Below are positions 7,240 to 13,790 of a DNA stretch of 15,525 nucleotides, one piece after another. The DNA is from CAYLYP01 sp964387795. GTDB taxonomy: Bacteria; Bacteroidota; Bacteroidia; Bacteroidales; UBA7960. Location: positions 1 to 15,525 of the forward strand of contig CAYLYP010000074.1 of assembly GCA_964387795.1 (NCBI GenBank), read 5' to 3'. Both the position numbers and the translations under genes were made by a program. The stretch's first letter is position 1; each line of letters begins with the position of its first letter. The notes below the pieces were generated by a model, which worked only from the letters and a program-made list of their open reading frames with translations, was not told the DNA's origin and searched no databases.

Positions 7240-8064
7240 TCAGTGGGTTTTATGAGATTGGATATAGTTTTCGATGTAAGCATCAAATCCTTTCCTGATT
7301 TTTTGGAGCAAGGGATTGTTAACATCAAAAAGCAGGTCTTCCACTTTGTTGACGGGTAAAACTTTTCTAGAAGTTCCTGAAATAAAAAGCGCATCCATGT
7401 CTTTAAGCCCTGAGGTGTGGACATATTGGTCGCTCAGGTTCACCGATAAGATGCTGCACAGCTTAATGATATTCATACGGGTAATGCCGGGCAACACCTG
7501 CTCGAGGGGAGGGGTAATAAGCTCATCGCCTTTTATGAAAAACACATTCGACCGGCTGCCTTCTGTGATAAATCCCTCTTCATTAACAAGCAGGGTTTCA
7601 TATACATTTTGCTGTTGTTTAATCGTATTGGCATCAGCCCTTAAATGGGTGTCCATGACTTTTGCATTTGGATTATGCCTTATCGCGTTCATCAGGCTGA
7701 CTTCAATACCATAAGTTTCTTCGTGGGTAGTAGGGTATTGGTGTGGGGTAATATATGCCATCAGGTTGCCCTTGCCTTCAGGCAGAAAAACAATTTTTAT
7801 ATTCCCAGTGGCAAGATGATTTGATTGGATGAGCTTTATTATGTTCTCCTCCAATTGTTCGAAATGAGAAGGGAGTTGGTTTCCGGTAAGCTTCAATGTT
7901 TGTGAAAAACGATTAAGGTGATCGTTGATAAACAGGGCAATGCCATCGATAACCCTGAACACCTCATATAGGTATTGGGCACGGGAAAGAAATTCATCAG
8001 AAAAGGATACTGAAGGTTCAAGTTTGTTGTTTAACAGATAAAACCGGCCCAGGCATTCACTCAT
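7240..8064 (-). CDS. Aminotransferase class IV (PLP fold-type IV) family protein
   Basis: The 274-residue product belongs to the fold-type IV PLP enzymes, which include branched-chain and D-amino-acid aminotransferases and 4-amino-4-deoxychorismate lyase (PabC). Visible landmarks are K135 in NAKVMDTHLRADAN, the likely Schiff-base lysine; NEEGFITEGSRSN (161-173) with E168, expected to contact the pyridine nitrogen; LPGITR (191-196), the phosphate-side loop; and GTSRKVLPV (230-238). Size is normal and the fold appears intact. The N-terminus is unlike typical PabC openings, and the neighbours (a TPR protein upstream, an outer-membrane receptor downstream) give no pathway hint. I therefore leave the substrate open: amino-acid transamination or aminodeoxychorismate lysis are both possible. 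A TATTTTTG box at 8087-8094 may drive it, overlapping the terminator of the upstream TPR gene. Confidence 0.88.
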   Translation of the reverse strand: MSECLGRFYLLNNKLEPSVSFSDEFLSRAQYLYEVFRVIDGIALFINDHLNRFSQTLKLTGNQLPSHFEQLEENIIKLIQSNHLATGNIKIVFLPEGKGNLMAYITPHQYPTTHEETYGIEVSLMNAIRHNPNAKVMDTHLRADANTIKQQQNVYETLLVNEEGFITEGSRSNVFFIKGDELITPPLEQVLPGITRMNIIKLCSILSVNLSDQYVHTSGLKDMDALFISGTSRKVLPVNKVEDLLFDVNNPLLQKIRKGFDAYIENYIQSHKTH

Positions 8065-8082
8065 TTTTTATAGGATTTAATA

Positions 8083-8128
8083 CAAACAAAAATACGAAAT
8101 ACGGAAATGATTTACCGTATTTCGTATT
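8083..8128 (-). terminator. Terminator of the TPR gene (14-bp perfect stem)
   Basis: AATACGAAATACGG (8091-8104) and CCGTATTTCGTATT (8115-8128) are perfect complements around a 10-nt loop. On the minus strand the stem is followed by a T-rich tail (TTTGTTTG). It lies 22 bp after the TPR stop at 8151, so it should end that transcript. It is the longest perfect stem in the window. Confidence 0.85.
8087..8094 (-). promoter_or_regulatory. -7 box for the aminotransferase gene, overlapping a terminator
   Basis: Minus-strand TATTTTTG fits TAnnTTTG and is 22 bp from the aminotransferase ATG. Its first four bases lie in the 3' arm of the preceding terminator stem and the rest in its T-run. No good -33 element is seen, so the call is tentative. 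Confidence 0.4.
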
Positions 8129-8150
8129 GGATTATCACTGTTAATAAATG

Positions 8151-8672
8151 CTATTGTTCTTCACAATGAAGCTTAAGTTCGAATTCAGCTTTTTTAAACC
8201 CAAGTTCAAGGGCTTTTCTCAAGTCTTTACAACCTGCACTTTTCTGGTTGTTTTTGATTTTAGCTTCGCCTCTGTTGAAATATGCTTCTGCGTAATCAGG
8301 TTTTAAAAGTATTGCCCTGTTATAGTCAGATATCTCGCTTGAAGCACTTTGTCCCATGTGGTATTTTGTATAGGCCCTCCAGAAATATACTTCCGGGTCG
8401 TTGGGAAAAATCCTGATTGAACGGTCGAAGTCAGTCCTTGCCAGTTTATATTCGGTCAGGTTGAAATAAGCGAACCCCCTTCCATAATGTGCTTTATAAA
8501 GGGTTTGATAATCAGGTTGAAGTTTTATACAATATGAGAATGACTCAATGGCTTTGTTCCAGTCTTTGTTTGCCAGGTGCTCATCGCCCATGCGTAAAAA
8601 ATCTTTAGCATTTTGTGCCATCATCATCCCTGATAACATCATCGCAATTGATAAAACAATAATCTTCTTCAT
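8151..8672 (-). CDS. Exported tetratricopeptide-repeat protein
   Basis: The 173-residue product has a Sec signal peptide, MKKIIVLSIAMMLSGMMMAQ, with probable cleavage before or at Q20, then four TPR-like helix pairs at about 22-55, 60-93, 94-126 and 127-160. Typical TPR residues are seen, for example AIESFSYCIKLQPD, AHYGRGFAYFNL and AEAYFNRGEAKIKN. The end, AGCKDLRKALELGF followed by a cysteine at 170, recurs in many small exported TPR proteins; C148 and C170 could form a disulfide. It probably acts as a periplasmic protein-protein scaffold, but no partner can be named. It is likely a single-gene transcript, with a TATATTTG box at 8760-8767 and the strong terminator at 8083-8128. Domain assignment is secure; role is unknown. 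Confidence 0.88.
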   Translation of the reverse strand: MKKIIVLSIAMMLSGMMMAQNAKDFLRMGDEHLANKDWNKAIESFSYCIKLQPDYQTLYKAHYGRGFAYFNLTEYKLARTDFDRSIRIFPNDPEVYFWRAYTKYHMGQSASSEISDYNRAILLKPDYAEAYFNRGEAKIKNNQKSAGCKDLRKALELGFKKAEFELKLHCEEQ

Positions 8673-9046
8673 TTTATTGATTTGTTTTATGTATTATTCA
8701 TTTGAAGGCACATCCAAATAGGATGAAAAAGGTTAATTCACATCGCAAACCTTTTTTTACAAATATACTGATTTACAGTATTTGTTTCATGAGGTTTGTT
8801 ACTGAAAAATCTTTTTTCAAAGGTCGTGCCATTTCATTTTTTTTTGAATGGGTGTTTTTACCTATTTTTTTAATTTATTGCAGGTTACTTTTCTTAAGCC
8901 CTCGGCCACCCTTTATTTTTATTCATTTTGCATTGAAGAAATCGTTCAATGTTTTTTTTGTTGGCTGAAAGCAGTCCTTGCCCGGATCTTGATAATTGCC
9001 TTGAAATTGTTTCAGGTATTTATGTCGTTATTAGTATTGAATACAT
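8673..9046. other. Non-coding gap between the TPR and comEC genes
   Basis: This 374-bp AT-rich stretch holds the TPR promoter (TATATTTG, minus strand, 8760-8767), a small CATCC/GGATG hairpin in the leader (8711-8725) and several T or A homopolymers of 7-10 bases. Two overlapping plus-strand frames (8702-8968 and 8848-9156) have Phe/Leu-rich translations typical of T-runs, and the second runs into comEC antisense. I see no convincing gene, RNA or mobile element. Confidence 0.6.
8760..8767 (-). promoter_or_regulatory. -7 promoter box of the TPR gene (TATATTTG)
   Basis: Minus-strand TATATTTG is an exact TAnnTTTG match 87 bp upstream of the TPR ATG. It predicts a leader of about 80 nt containing the small hairpin at 8711-8725. 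No clear -33 element is found. Confidence 0.42.
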
Positions 9047-11167
9047 TTAGTTTGTTCCTGGTAGTATTTCTAAAAATCCTTTGTCTTTTATCGACCAGTA
9101 ATCCCAATGGTTTTCTTCACATTTGGTTTTCCAGTAATTATGATACCAATTGGTGAGGCTGGCATCAAGGATCAGGGTTTTAAATTTGATTCGTGGTGCC
9201 AGTATTTCGGCTTTCATTTTGCTTTTGCGGTTAATGATTACATAATCCACATCAATGGGCTGACGAGACGAAAGTTGCTTATGTTCGGGCATAAGGATCA
9301 GCAGGGTGGTATTGGCAGCCTGTAGCAATCCGTTATTTAGCCTGAAACAGGGTTGTTTGTTCACGCTTGCCTTATAATCATATACTGTCTGGTCTGAAAT
9401 GCTGTTCGCAATTTTGTTTTTATCAATCTGATATCCAATCAACGATGGATTGGTGTATATTAAGCTGTCGGTTATCAAAAAACTTTGCCTGCCATTAATA
9501 ACATCTATTGAAGTGCCTTGCCTGGTATGATAAACGATTATTTTTTCCTGGGCAAGGTTATGGTATTTATGAAGCAGGCTATCGGCAGAAGCAATAATAA
9601 AGCAAAGCAGCATTATATAAGCCCATCTGTTGTTTTTAAGGTGGATAAAAAACGCCAGTGAAACAATCCCTGCTGAAATAAACAACAATGCCGGTGTACT
9701 GAGATATAATGCCTGGGAGAGGCTGAAAGGCAGGCCCTCGACAAACATTACACTATTGTTTAGTGCTTTGATAAGGAAATAGAGGCATGAACTTAAGAGT
9801 TGACTTAGGAGAGGGATGAAAGAAAAGGCGAGAAAAGCAATGCCTGTATAAAGAATGATTGACGTTAGTGGGATGGCAACCAGATTGGTGAGCAGGAAAA
9901 AGTTTGGAAACTGGTTGAAATAATAAATTGACAGGGGAGTAGTGGCCAACTGTGCTGCCAGTGATACAGTGATGATGCCCCAGATATAAGATGCTGGCTT
10001 GTTTTTAAAAACAAGGAGCTTTGCCAGGGGTGGCTGGAAAGTAATAATACCAAGCACAGCAAGATATGAAAGCTGAAACCCGACCTTTGTAATGACAAAA
10101 GGATTTATAAATATCAGAAGAAATGCCGATGCAGCAAGGGTATTAAAGGTGTTTGTCTGCCGTTCAAAAATGCCCCCAAGTGCCATGAACGAAAACATGA
10201 TAGCAGCCCTGTTGGTGGAAGGGGAGAAGCCTGTGATGGCTGCATAGAGCCAAATGCTAATAATAGTTAGGATGGTTCGTAGTGTCCTGAGAAAAGCATT
10301 TTTATCCATAAATGAAAAACATACTGACAACACCAAATAAACAATACCTACATGTAATCCTGAGACGCAAAGGATATGGATGGCACCAGAGGCAGAGAAG
10401 GATTGCAATAGCTCCTGGTCTAATGCTTCGCGGTGCCCCAGGAGCAATGCTGAGGCCACTGCAAATTCCTGTTGGTGAAGGCTGCTGTTTTTCAGGATAT
10501 TGATTAATCTTTCACGAATTGAATAAATGGGTTTTAATAAAGGATTTCCCTCATTGGTGCCGGTTTTTCTCCAAGCTCCTGATGGGCAGTAAAGCTGACT
10601 GAAAATCCCTATATTGGCAAGGTGCCTTTTGTAATTGAATTCGTGGGGATTAAGAGGAGGTGTAATGATTTGGGGGCTTCCATAGCAAAGCACAAGATCC
10701 CCATATTTCAAGCCGGACGAAAAACTGTCTTTCTGAAGATAAACAATCAGTTGGCCCTCTGTCTGATGCCAGTTCAAACTGTCTTTTATGCCTGCCACAT
10801 TGCAGAACAAGCGGATTGAATTTGGCTTCTCGGTGGGAGGTTCCGTAATTTTTACCAAAAGGGCATTTGTGTCTCCGTCATAATTGTTGAAATGGGAAGG
10901 ATTATTAAGTTCGTGTTTTACCGGAACCAGGAAAAAGCCTGCAGAGAACAAACATAAGTAGCAAGAAAGTCCAAATACCCAGCGGTATTTCCATCGTCTG
11001 AGTGTGGGTATCTGTTTGATAATAAGGCAAAGAATAAACAATGAAACGGGGATAAGCAGGATGTACAATGCCCCTGTTTTGTAAAAATCATTTGTAATAG
11101 CTACAATAATACCTGTGGCAAAGGGCAATAACAAACGGATTAAAGGTATTTCACCCGCAGTTCTCAT
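9047..11167 (-). CDS. comEC: ComEC/Rec2-type DNA uptake channel protein
   Basis: ComEC moves single-stranded DNA across the inner membrane during natural transformation. The 706-residue product has N-terminal membrane segments (about 10-82), a DUF4131/OB-like soluble region (about 95-200), and the polytopic Competence domain (about 230-510). That domain has the conserved SGAIHILCVSGLHVGIVY (260-277), with helix-breaking SGLH, and GFSPSTNRAAIMFSF (313-327). The final part (about 540-706) follows the last membrane segment. It begins like the ComEC metallo-beta-lactamase domain (QGTS at 550-553 where QGDS is usual, then FLITD) but has no HxHxDH zinc motif and is short, so it looks like a degenerate nuclease-like domain. 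The gene starts at ATG 11167, with a TATATTTG box at 11247-11254. No other competence gene is nearby. The family call is strong; whether the cell is competent is unknown. Confidence 0.93.
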   Translation of the reverse strand: MRTAGEIPLIRLLLPFATGIIVAITNDFYKTGALYILLIPVSLFILCLIIKQIPTLRRWKYRWVFGLSCYLCLFSAGFFLVPVKHELNNPSHFNNYDGDTNALLVKITEPPTEKPNSIRLFCNVAGIKDSLNWHQTEGQLIVYLQKDSFSSGLKYGDLVLCYGSPQIITPPLNPHEFNYKRHLANIGIFSQLYCPSGAWRKTGTNEGNPLLKPIYSIRERLINILKNSSLHQQEFAVASALLLGHREALDQELLQSFSASGAIHILCVSGLHVGIVYLVLSVCFSFMDKNAFLRTLRTILTIISIWLYAAITGFSPSTNRAAIMFSFMALGGIFERQTNTFNTLAASAFLLIFINPFVITKVGFQLSYLAVLGIITFQPPLAKLLVFKNKPASYIWGIITVSLAAQLATTPLSIYYFNQFPNFFLLTNLVAIPLTSIILYTGIAFLAFSFIPLLSQLLSSCLYFLIKALNNSVMFVEGLPFSLSQALYLSTPALLFISAGIVSLAFFIHLKNNRWAYIMLLCFIIASADSLLHKYHNLAQEKIIVYHTRQGTSIDVINGRQSFLITDSLIYTNPSLIGYQIDKNKIANSISDQTVYDYKASVNKQPCFRLNNGLLQAANTTLLILMPEHKQLSSRQPIDVDYVIINRKSKMKAEILAPRIKFKTLILDASLTNWYHNYWKTKCEENHWDYWSIKDKGFLEILPGTN

Positions 11168-11246
11168 GGATTTCTTTAGCTTTTATAAATATCGCGATGA
11201 AGGTATAAATAACTATTATTAAAAGCAAATATTGTATTATGTAAAT

Positions 11247-11254
11247 CAAATATA
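11247..11254 (-). promoter_or_regulatory. -7 promoter box of comEC (TATATTTG)
   Basis: Minus-strand TATATTTG fits TAnnTTTG and lies 79 bp before the comEC ATG. A second, one-mismatch box is at 11226-11233, nearer the gene. Either could serve; no -33 element settles it. Confidence 0.42.
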
Positions 11255-11325
11255 TTTAGACATGGATGTATGATGCCAATGAATATCCATACGCAGTAAT
11301 GCCTTAAGAATGAATATAAACAACA

Positions 11326-11339
11326 GATTTACGATTTAC
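11326..11339. repeat. Outlying copy of the TTTACGA repeat
   Basis: GATTTACGATTTAC contains TTTACGA followed by a partial second unit, the heptamer tandemly repeated at 41-117. It directly precedes the 220-bp array and suggests that this short repeat family is scattered between genes. Confidence 0.65.
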
Positions 11340-11351
11340 AACAGAAAGAAT

Positions 11352-12167
11352 AATCCCACAAAGGCACTAAGTTTCATTTCTTAGAGGTCTTTGTGGCTTA
11401 GTGGGAGAAGAATTTTTTTTCCCACAAAAGCACAAAGAGCACAAAGGGTTATTTTTTGTTGGCTTTATTGCTTAAAGGGGGAAGAATATTTTTTTCAAAA
11501 AAGATAGAGCGGTGCAAAGGTTTTTTCTTTATGAGCTTTGTTGCTTAGTGGAAAATAATATAATCCCACAAAGGTAACAAGGCTCACTAAGTTTCATTTC
11601 TTAGAGGTCTTTGTGGCTTAGTGGGAGAAGAATTTTTTTTCCCACAAAAGCACAAAGAGCACAAAGGGTTATTTTTTGTTGGCTTTATTGCTTAAAGGGG
11701 GAAGAATATTTATTTCTGAAAAGATAAAAAGTTGCAAAGGGTTTTTCTTTATGAGCTTTGTTGCTTAGTGGAAAATAATATAATCCCATAAAGGAAACAA
11801 GGCCCACAAAGTTTAATTTCTTAGTGGTCTTTGTGGCTTAGTGGGAGAAGAATATTTTTTCGCACAAATGCACAAAGAGCACAAAGGGTTATTTTTTGTT
11901 GGCTTTATAGCTAAGAGGGGGAAGAATATTTATTTCTGAAAAGATAAAAAGTTGCAAAGGGTTTTTCTTTNNNNNNNNNNNNNNNNNNNNNNNNNNNNNN
12001 NNNNNNNNNNNNNNNNNNNNNNNNNNNNNNNNNNNNNNNNNNNNNNNNNNNNNNNNNNNNNNNNNNNNNNATGAGCTTTGTTGCTTAGTGGAAAATAATA
12101 TAATCCCATAAAGGAAACAAGGCTCACTAAGTTTCATTTCTTAGTGGTCTTTGTGGCTTAGTGGGAG
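11352..12167. repeat. 220-bp tandem repeat array (three units plus a partial fourth, with assembly gap)
   Basis: Units begin at 11352, 11562, 11782 and 12102, each opening with AATCCCA(C/T)AAAGG. The basic period is 220 bp; unit 1 is 210 bp because it lacks 10 bp near its start, and unit 3 measures 320 bp only because of the 100 N. Positions 11365-11491 and 11585-11711 are identical over 127 bp. Each unit holds two dyads. In unit 2, CCACAAAG/CTTTGTGG (11566-11573 with 11609-11616) encloses CTAAG/CTTAG, and CTTTGTG plus GTGGG (11609-11625) faces CCCAC plus CACAAAG (11641-11657). No coding frame is sustained. The fourth unit stops in mid-sequence around 12167, just before the DUF3820 gene. Copy number in the real genome is unknown because of the gap. 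Confidence 0.92.
11971..12070. other. Assembly gap of 100 N inside the repeat array
   Basis: Exactly 100 N, a conventional placeholder length for a gap of unknown size. The bases on its two sides (ending GTTTTTCTTT, resuming ATGAGCTTTG) join precisely as they do in unit 2 at 11741-11760. Removing the N would give a perfect 220-bp unit. Confidence 0.97.
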
Positions 12168-12191
12168 AAAAAAAGGAAGGGGAAAAAGAAA

Positions 12192-12434
12192 TCAGGGTTT
12201 TAATTTCTCAAGGAGGAACTCAAGGCCGTTTGATTTGATGACAAAGAGGGTTTGGAGGAGCATTCCCAGTTTTCCTTCAGGGAAGCCATTGCGGTCGAAC
12301 CATTCGAGATAGGAGACAGGTAGTTTATAGAGAATCCATCCTTTGTATTTTCCAAAAGGCATTTTCATGTTCATCAGGTCTAAAAGCAATTGGGGATTAA
12401 TGCCTGAATCAGGGGGAAGGGGGTTATTGTTCAT
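12192..12434 (-). CDS. DUF3820 family small protein
   Basis: The 80-residue product matches the DUF3820 pattern. MPFGKYKGWILYKLPVSYLEWF (25-46) gives the conserved FGKYKG and LPxxYLxWF elements, followed by GFPEGKLGMLLQTLFVIKSNGLEFLL (51-76). Some members are labelled quorum-sensing-regulated virulence factors, but the biochemical role is not established and nothing here supports virulence. It has no signal peptide or membrane segment, so it should be cytoplasmic. The start lies about 31 nt after the T-run of the tmRNA terminator, which leaves little room for its own promoter and has no TAnnTTTG box. Expression may depend on read-through from ssrA or on a promoter inside it. The first 24 residues are Pro/Asn-rich and probably flexible. 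Confidence 0.82.
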   Translation of the reverse strand: MNNNPLPPDSGINPQLLLDLMNMKMPFGKYKGWILYKLPVSYLEWFDRNGFPEGKLGMLLQTLFVIKSNGLEFLLEKLKP

Positions 12435-12465
12435 TGTGATGGATGGATTAAACGATAGGTTAAAA

Positions 12466-12493
12466 TGAAAAAACCACTGATGACACAGTGGTT
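12466..12493 (-). terminator. Terminator of the tmRNA gene
   Basis: On the minus strand AACCACTG, a 6-nt loop and CAGTGGTT form a perfect 8-bp stem (12472-12493), followed at once by six T. It begins 14 nt after the tmRNA 3' end. Confidence 0.9.
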
Positions 12494-12506
12494 AAAATTG
12501 TTTTTG

Positions 12507-12882
12507 TGGAGCTGGAGGGATTTGAACCCTCGTCCAAACAGGCAGCTAAAATGCTTTCTACATGCTTATCCTTTTATTGAAAATTCGGTACTCAACAGGG
12601 AAAAGGCCACCCAATCTTGCACCTACCCCTCTAAGGTTTTCATCGCTGCACCGAGGTATTACAGCGCTTATCCCGACATTTGGCGATGTTTCATCGGAGA
12701 CACCATCGGGCGGAGTTTCTCCGGGAAACAGCACGAACCTAATCTTTCCGATTAAGCTGCAAGTGCGTAGTTTGAATTGTTGCCATTTAATTGGCGTGTG
12801 ACTTGGGATTATCGAGCCACTTCCACAACGCTCGGCATGCTTACACTCCAACTCGACCTGCTGTCTAATCCATATCAGCCCC
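12507..12882 (-). ncRNA. ssrA: Transfer-messenger RNA (tmRNA)
   Basis: tmRNA rescues stalled ribosomes by acting as alanyl-tRNA and then as mRNA for a degradation tag. The 5' end GGGGCTG (minus strand, 12882-12876) pairs with the 3' end CAGCTCC (12514-12508) as the acceptor stem, with A at 12507 as discriminator. The 3' CCA is not encoded. The T arm is GAGGG, loop TTCAAAT, CCCTC. The segment GATAAGCATGTAGAAAGC before it is typical of Bacteroidota tmRNA. The tag reading frame at 12784-12752 encodes GNNSNYALAA and then TAA; Bacteroides fragilis has a related tag ending NYALAA. Total mature length is about 376 nt. The -7 box at 12912-12919 leaves a short 5' leader for RNase P removal. Protein-like frames across this locus, including one with SWRDLNPRPNRQL, are artefacts. 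Confidence 0.97.
12752..12784 (-). other. tmRNA proteolysis tag frame (GNNSNYALAA)
   Basis: Ten codons from the resume codon GGC (12784-12782) to GCT, then the TAA stop at 12754-12752. The ALAA end is the degron recognised by ClpXP-type proteases. The resume codon is set by analogy with known Bacteroidota tags, so the first residue is slightly less certain than the rest. Confidence 0.9.
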
Positions 12883-12911
12883 AGGTTTAAAGACGGAATG
12901 TCAATAGGGCA

Positions 12912-12919
12912 CAAAGATA
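12912..12919 (-). promoter_or_regulatory. -7 promoter box of ssrA (TATCTTTG)
   Basis: Minus-strand TATCTTTG is an exact TAnnTTTG match. It predicts a start about 23 nt before the mature tmRNA 5' end. The box lies 39 bp beyond the stop of the upstream lipoprotein gene. Confidence 0.6.
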
Positions 12920-12958
12920 CACATTTTATTGCGATCTGTTTCAGGAAAAACTCCTTTA

Positions 12959-13393
12959 TTAATTTTTAATGCTTTTTAGCGGGCAATAAATACCCCAAAT
13001 ATAAATACCTTTTGCATCGGCGGGGAATGAGAAAGAACGTTCGTCCAGGATTTTTATGTCTTTTGAGGGGGAGAGTTTATTGTCAAAGAGGGCATTCAGA
13101 TCGGGATGTTTGCCCTTGAATTTAAGCTCATACTTATTGTTGACAAGTTCCCATGTTCCATTAAAGTCGAACTTTTCAAGTTTTGAGCCCATGTCCATCG
13201 AAGGCAGGAAGTCCATCTTCATTTTAAAGGACTTATTGTTGAACATCCTGAGCTCAATATTTGCCAATTCGTTGCCGGCAGAGATGAATTCTTTAATGAG
13301 GGCATTTGTGGCAGTTTTTTTTAAGCTATTGCAGGATGTAAATACCAAAGCCATTGTTATTACAACAAGGGATAAGATTTTTAGTTTATTCAT
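12959..13393 (-). CDS. Small lipoprotein of unknown function, possibly lipocalin-like
   Basis: The 144-residue product begins MNKLKILSLVVITMALVFTSC, a clear lipoprotein signal with Cys21. I chose this ATG (13393) over an in-frame ATG 30 nt upstream because it puts the basic residues and hydrophobic core at the normal distance from the N-terminus. The mature part has a helical stretch (25-46), then alternating hydrophobic segments around FNGTWELVNNKYELKFKG (77-94), reminiscent of the GTWxL strand of lipocalin-like proteins, and a terminal IYIWGIYCPL (130-139). I do not recognise a named family with confidence. It should be anchored to the periplasmic face of a membrane or the cell surface. A TTTG, 18 nt, GAACTTTG promoter candidate lies at 13421-13450. 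It is divergent from purD. Confidence 0.8.
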   Translation of the reverse strand: MNKLKILSLVVITMALVFTSCNSLKKTATNALIKEFISAGNELANIELRMFNNKSFKMKMDFLPSMDMGSKLEKFDFNGTWELVNNKYELKFKGKHPDLNALFDNKLSPSKDIKILDERSFSFPADAKGIYIWGIYCPLKSIKN

Positions 13394-13420
13394 GCCTGTA
13401 TGTTTTAAAAAGTCAACAAA

Positions 13421-13450
13421 CAAAGTTCAATAATGTTCCCGGGCAGCAAA
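13421..13450 (-). promoter_or_regulatory. Promoter candidate of the small lipoprotein gene
   Basis: On the minus strand TTTG (13450-13447), 18 nt, then GAACTTTG (13428-13421). The -7 box differs from TAnnTTTG at its first base and the spacer is one base shorter than usual, but both elements are present. This is one of the few sites in the window with a recognisable -33 box. Confidence 0.45.
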
Positions 13451-13511
13451 GCGGATGTTTTTAATGTTTAATGCCAAAACAGGGGAATACATTATATGGC
13501 AAAAATAAGGG

Positions 13512-13539
13512 AAAAAGAACATATTTTGGTGTTCTTTTT
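13512..13539. terminator. Perfect 10-bp hairpin with flanking A/T runs
   Basis: AAAAAGAACA (13512-13521) and TGTTCTTTTT (13530-13539) pair fully around an 8-nt loop. The T-run in either reading direction gives it a terminator shape, but no gene ends here; both flanking genes start outward. It could end a short unrecognised transcript or act as a leader element or protein site. Confidence 0.4.
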
Positions 13540-13761
13540 AAAATCTGAAAAAAAGGGAACCATTATCCAATCTGTATTTCAATCTATGTATTCGGCCTAA
13601 TCTATTGATAATAAAATCCAACAAATGATGTCAATGTTGCTTAATAAAATCTATATGAAATTACACATTGAAAAATGCATGAATAAACTGATATATTGAC
13701 TGATATACAATTTTTTAATACAAAGGATGTAATAAATGTCTGTAAGCATTCAAGATTTTTG

Positions 13762-13769
13762 TTACTTTG
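13762..13769 (+). promoter_or_regulatory. -7 promoter box of purD (TTACTTTG)
   Basis: TTACTTTG differs from TAnnTTTG only at its second base and is followed by C, a common variant. It predicts transcription from about 13776, 15 nt before the purD ATG. The direct repeat ACTGATATA lies 55-75 bp upstream and could be a regulator site, which is speculative. Confidence 0.5.
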
Positions 13770-13790
13770 CAAATAAAAATCCTGTTTTAT

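Larger units (their letters stand above)
13394..13790. other. Divergent intergenic region between lipoprotein gene and purD
   Basis: About 400 bp of AT-rich DNA without a gene. It contains the lipoprotein promoter (13421-13450), a perfect 10-bp hairpin at 13512-13539, a direct repeat of ACTGATATA (13687-13695 and 13699-13707, 12 bp apart), and the purD promoter box at 13762-13769. I see no RNA gene or riboswitch that I recognise. Confidence 0.6.

Noticed and set aside
8890..8930. Minus-strand GGTGGCCGAGGGCTTAAG resembling the D-arm of a serine tRNA
   Set aside because: No acceptor, anticodon or T arms can be found around it, so the match is by chance.
8702..9156. Two overlapping plus-strand frames rich in Phe and Leu
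   Set aside because: The translation reflects T homopolymers, the second runs antisense into comEC, and neither has a promoter or recognisable domain.
11889..12137. Minus-strand open frames crossing the N gap
   Set aside because: Their length comes from the N stretch being read as open, and they lie in the non-coding 220-bp repeat.
11352..12167. CRISPR array interpretation of the repeats
   Set aside because: The whole 220-bp unit is repeated, without short identical repeats separated by unique spacers, and no cas genes are present.
12465..12914. Protein-like open frames on both strands, including one with SWRDLNPRPNRQL
   Set aside because: They lie entirely over the tmRNA gene. The SWRDLNPRP peptide is a well-known false translation of the T-arm region of tRNA-like genes.
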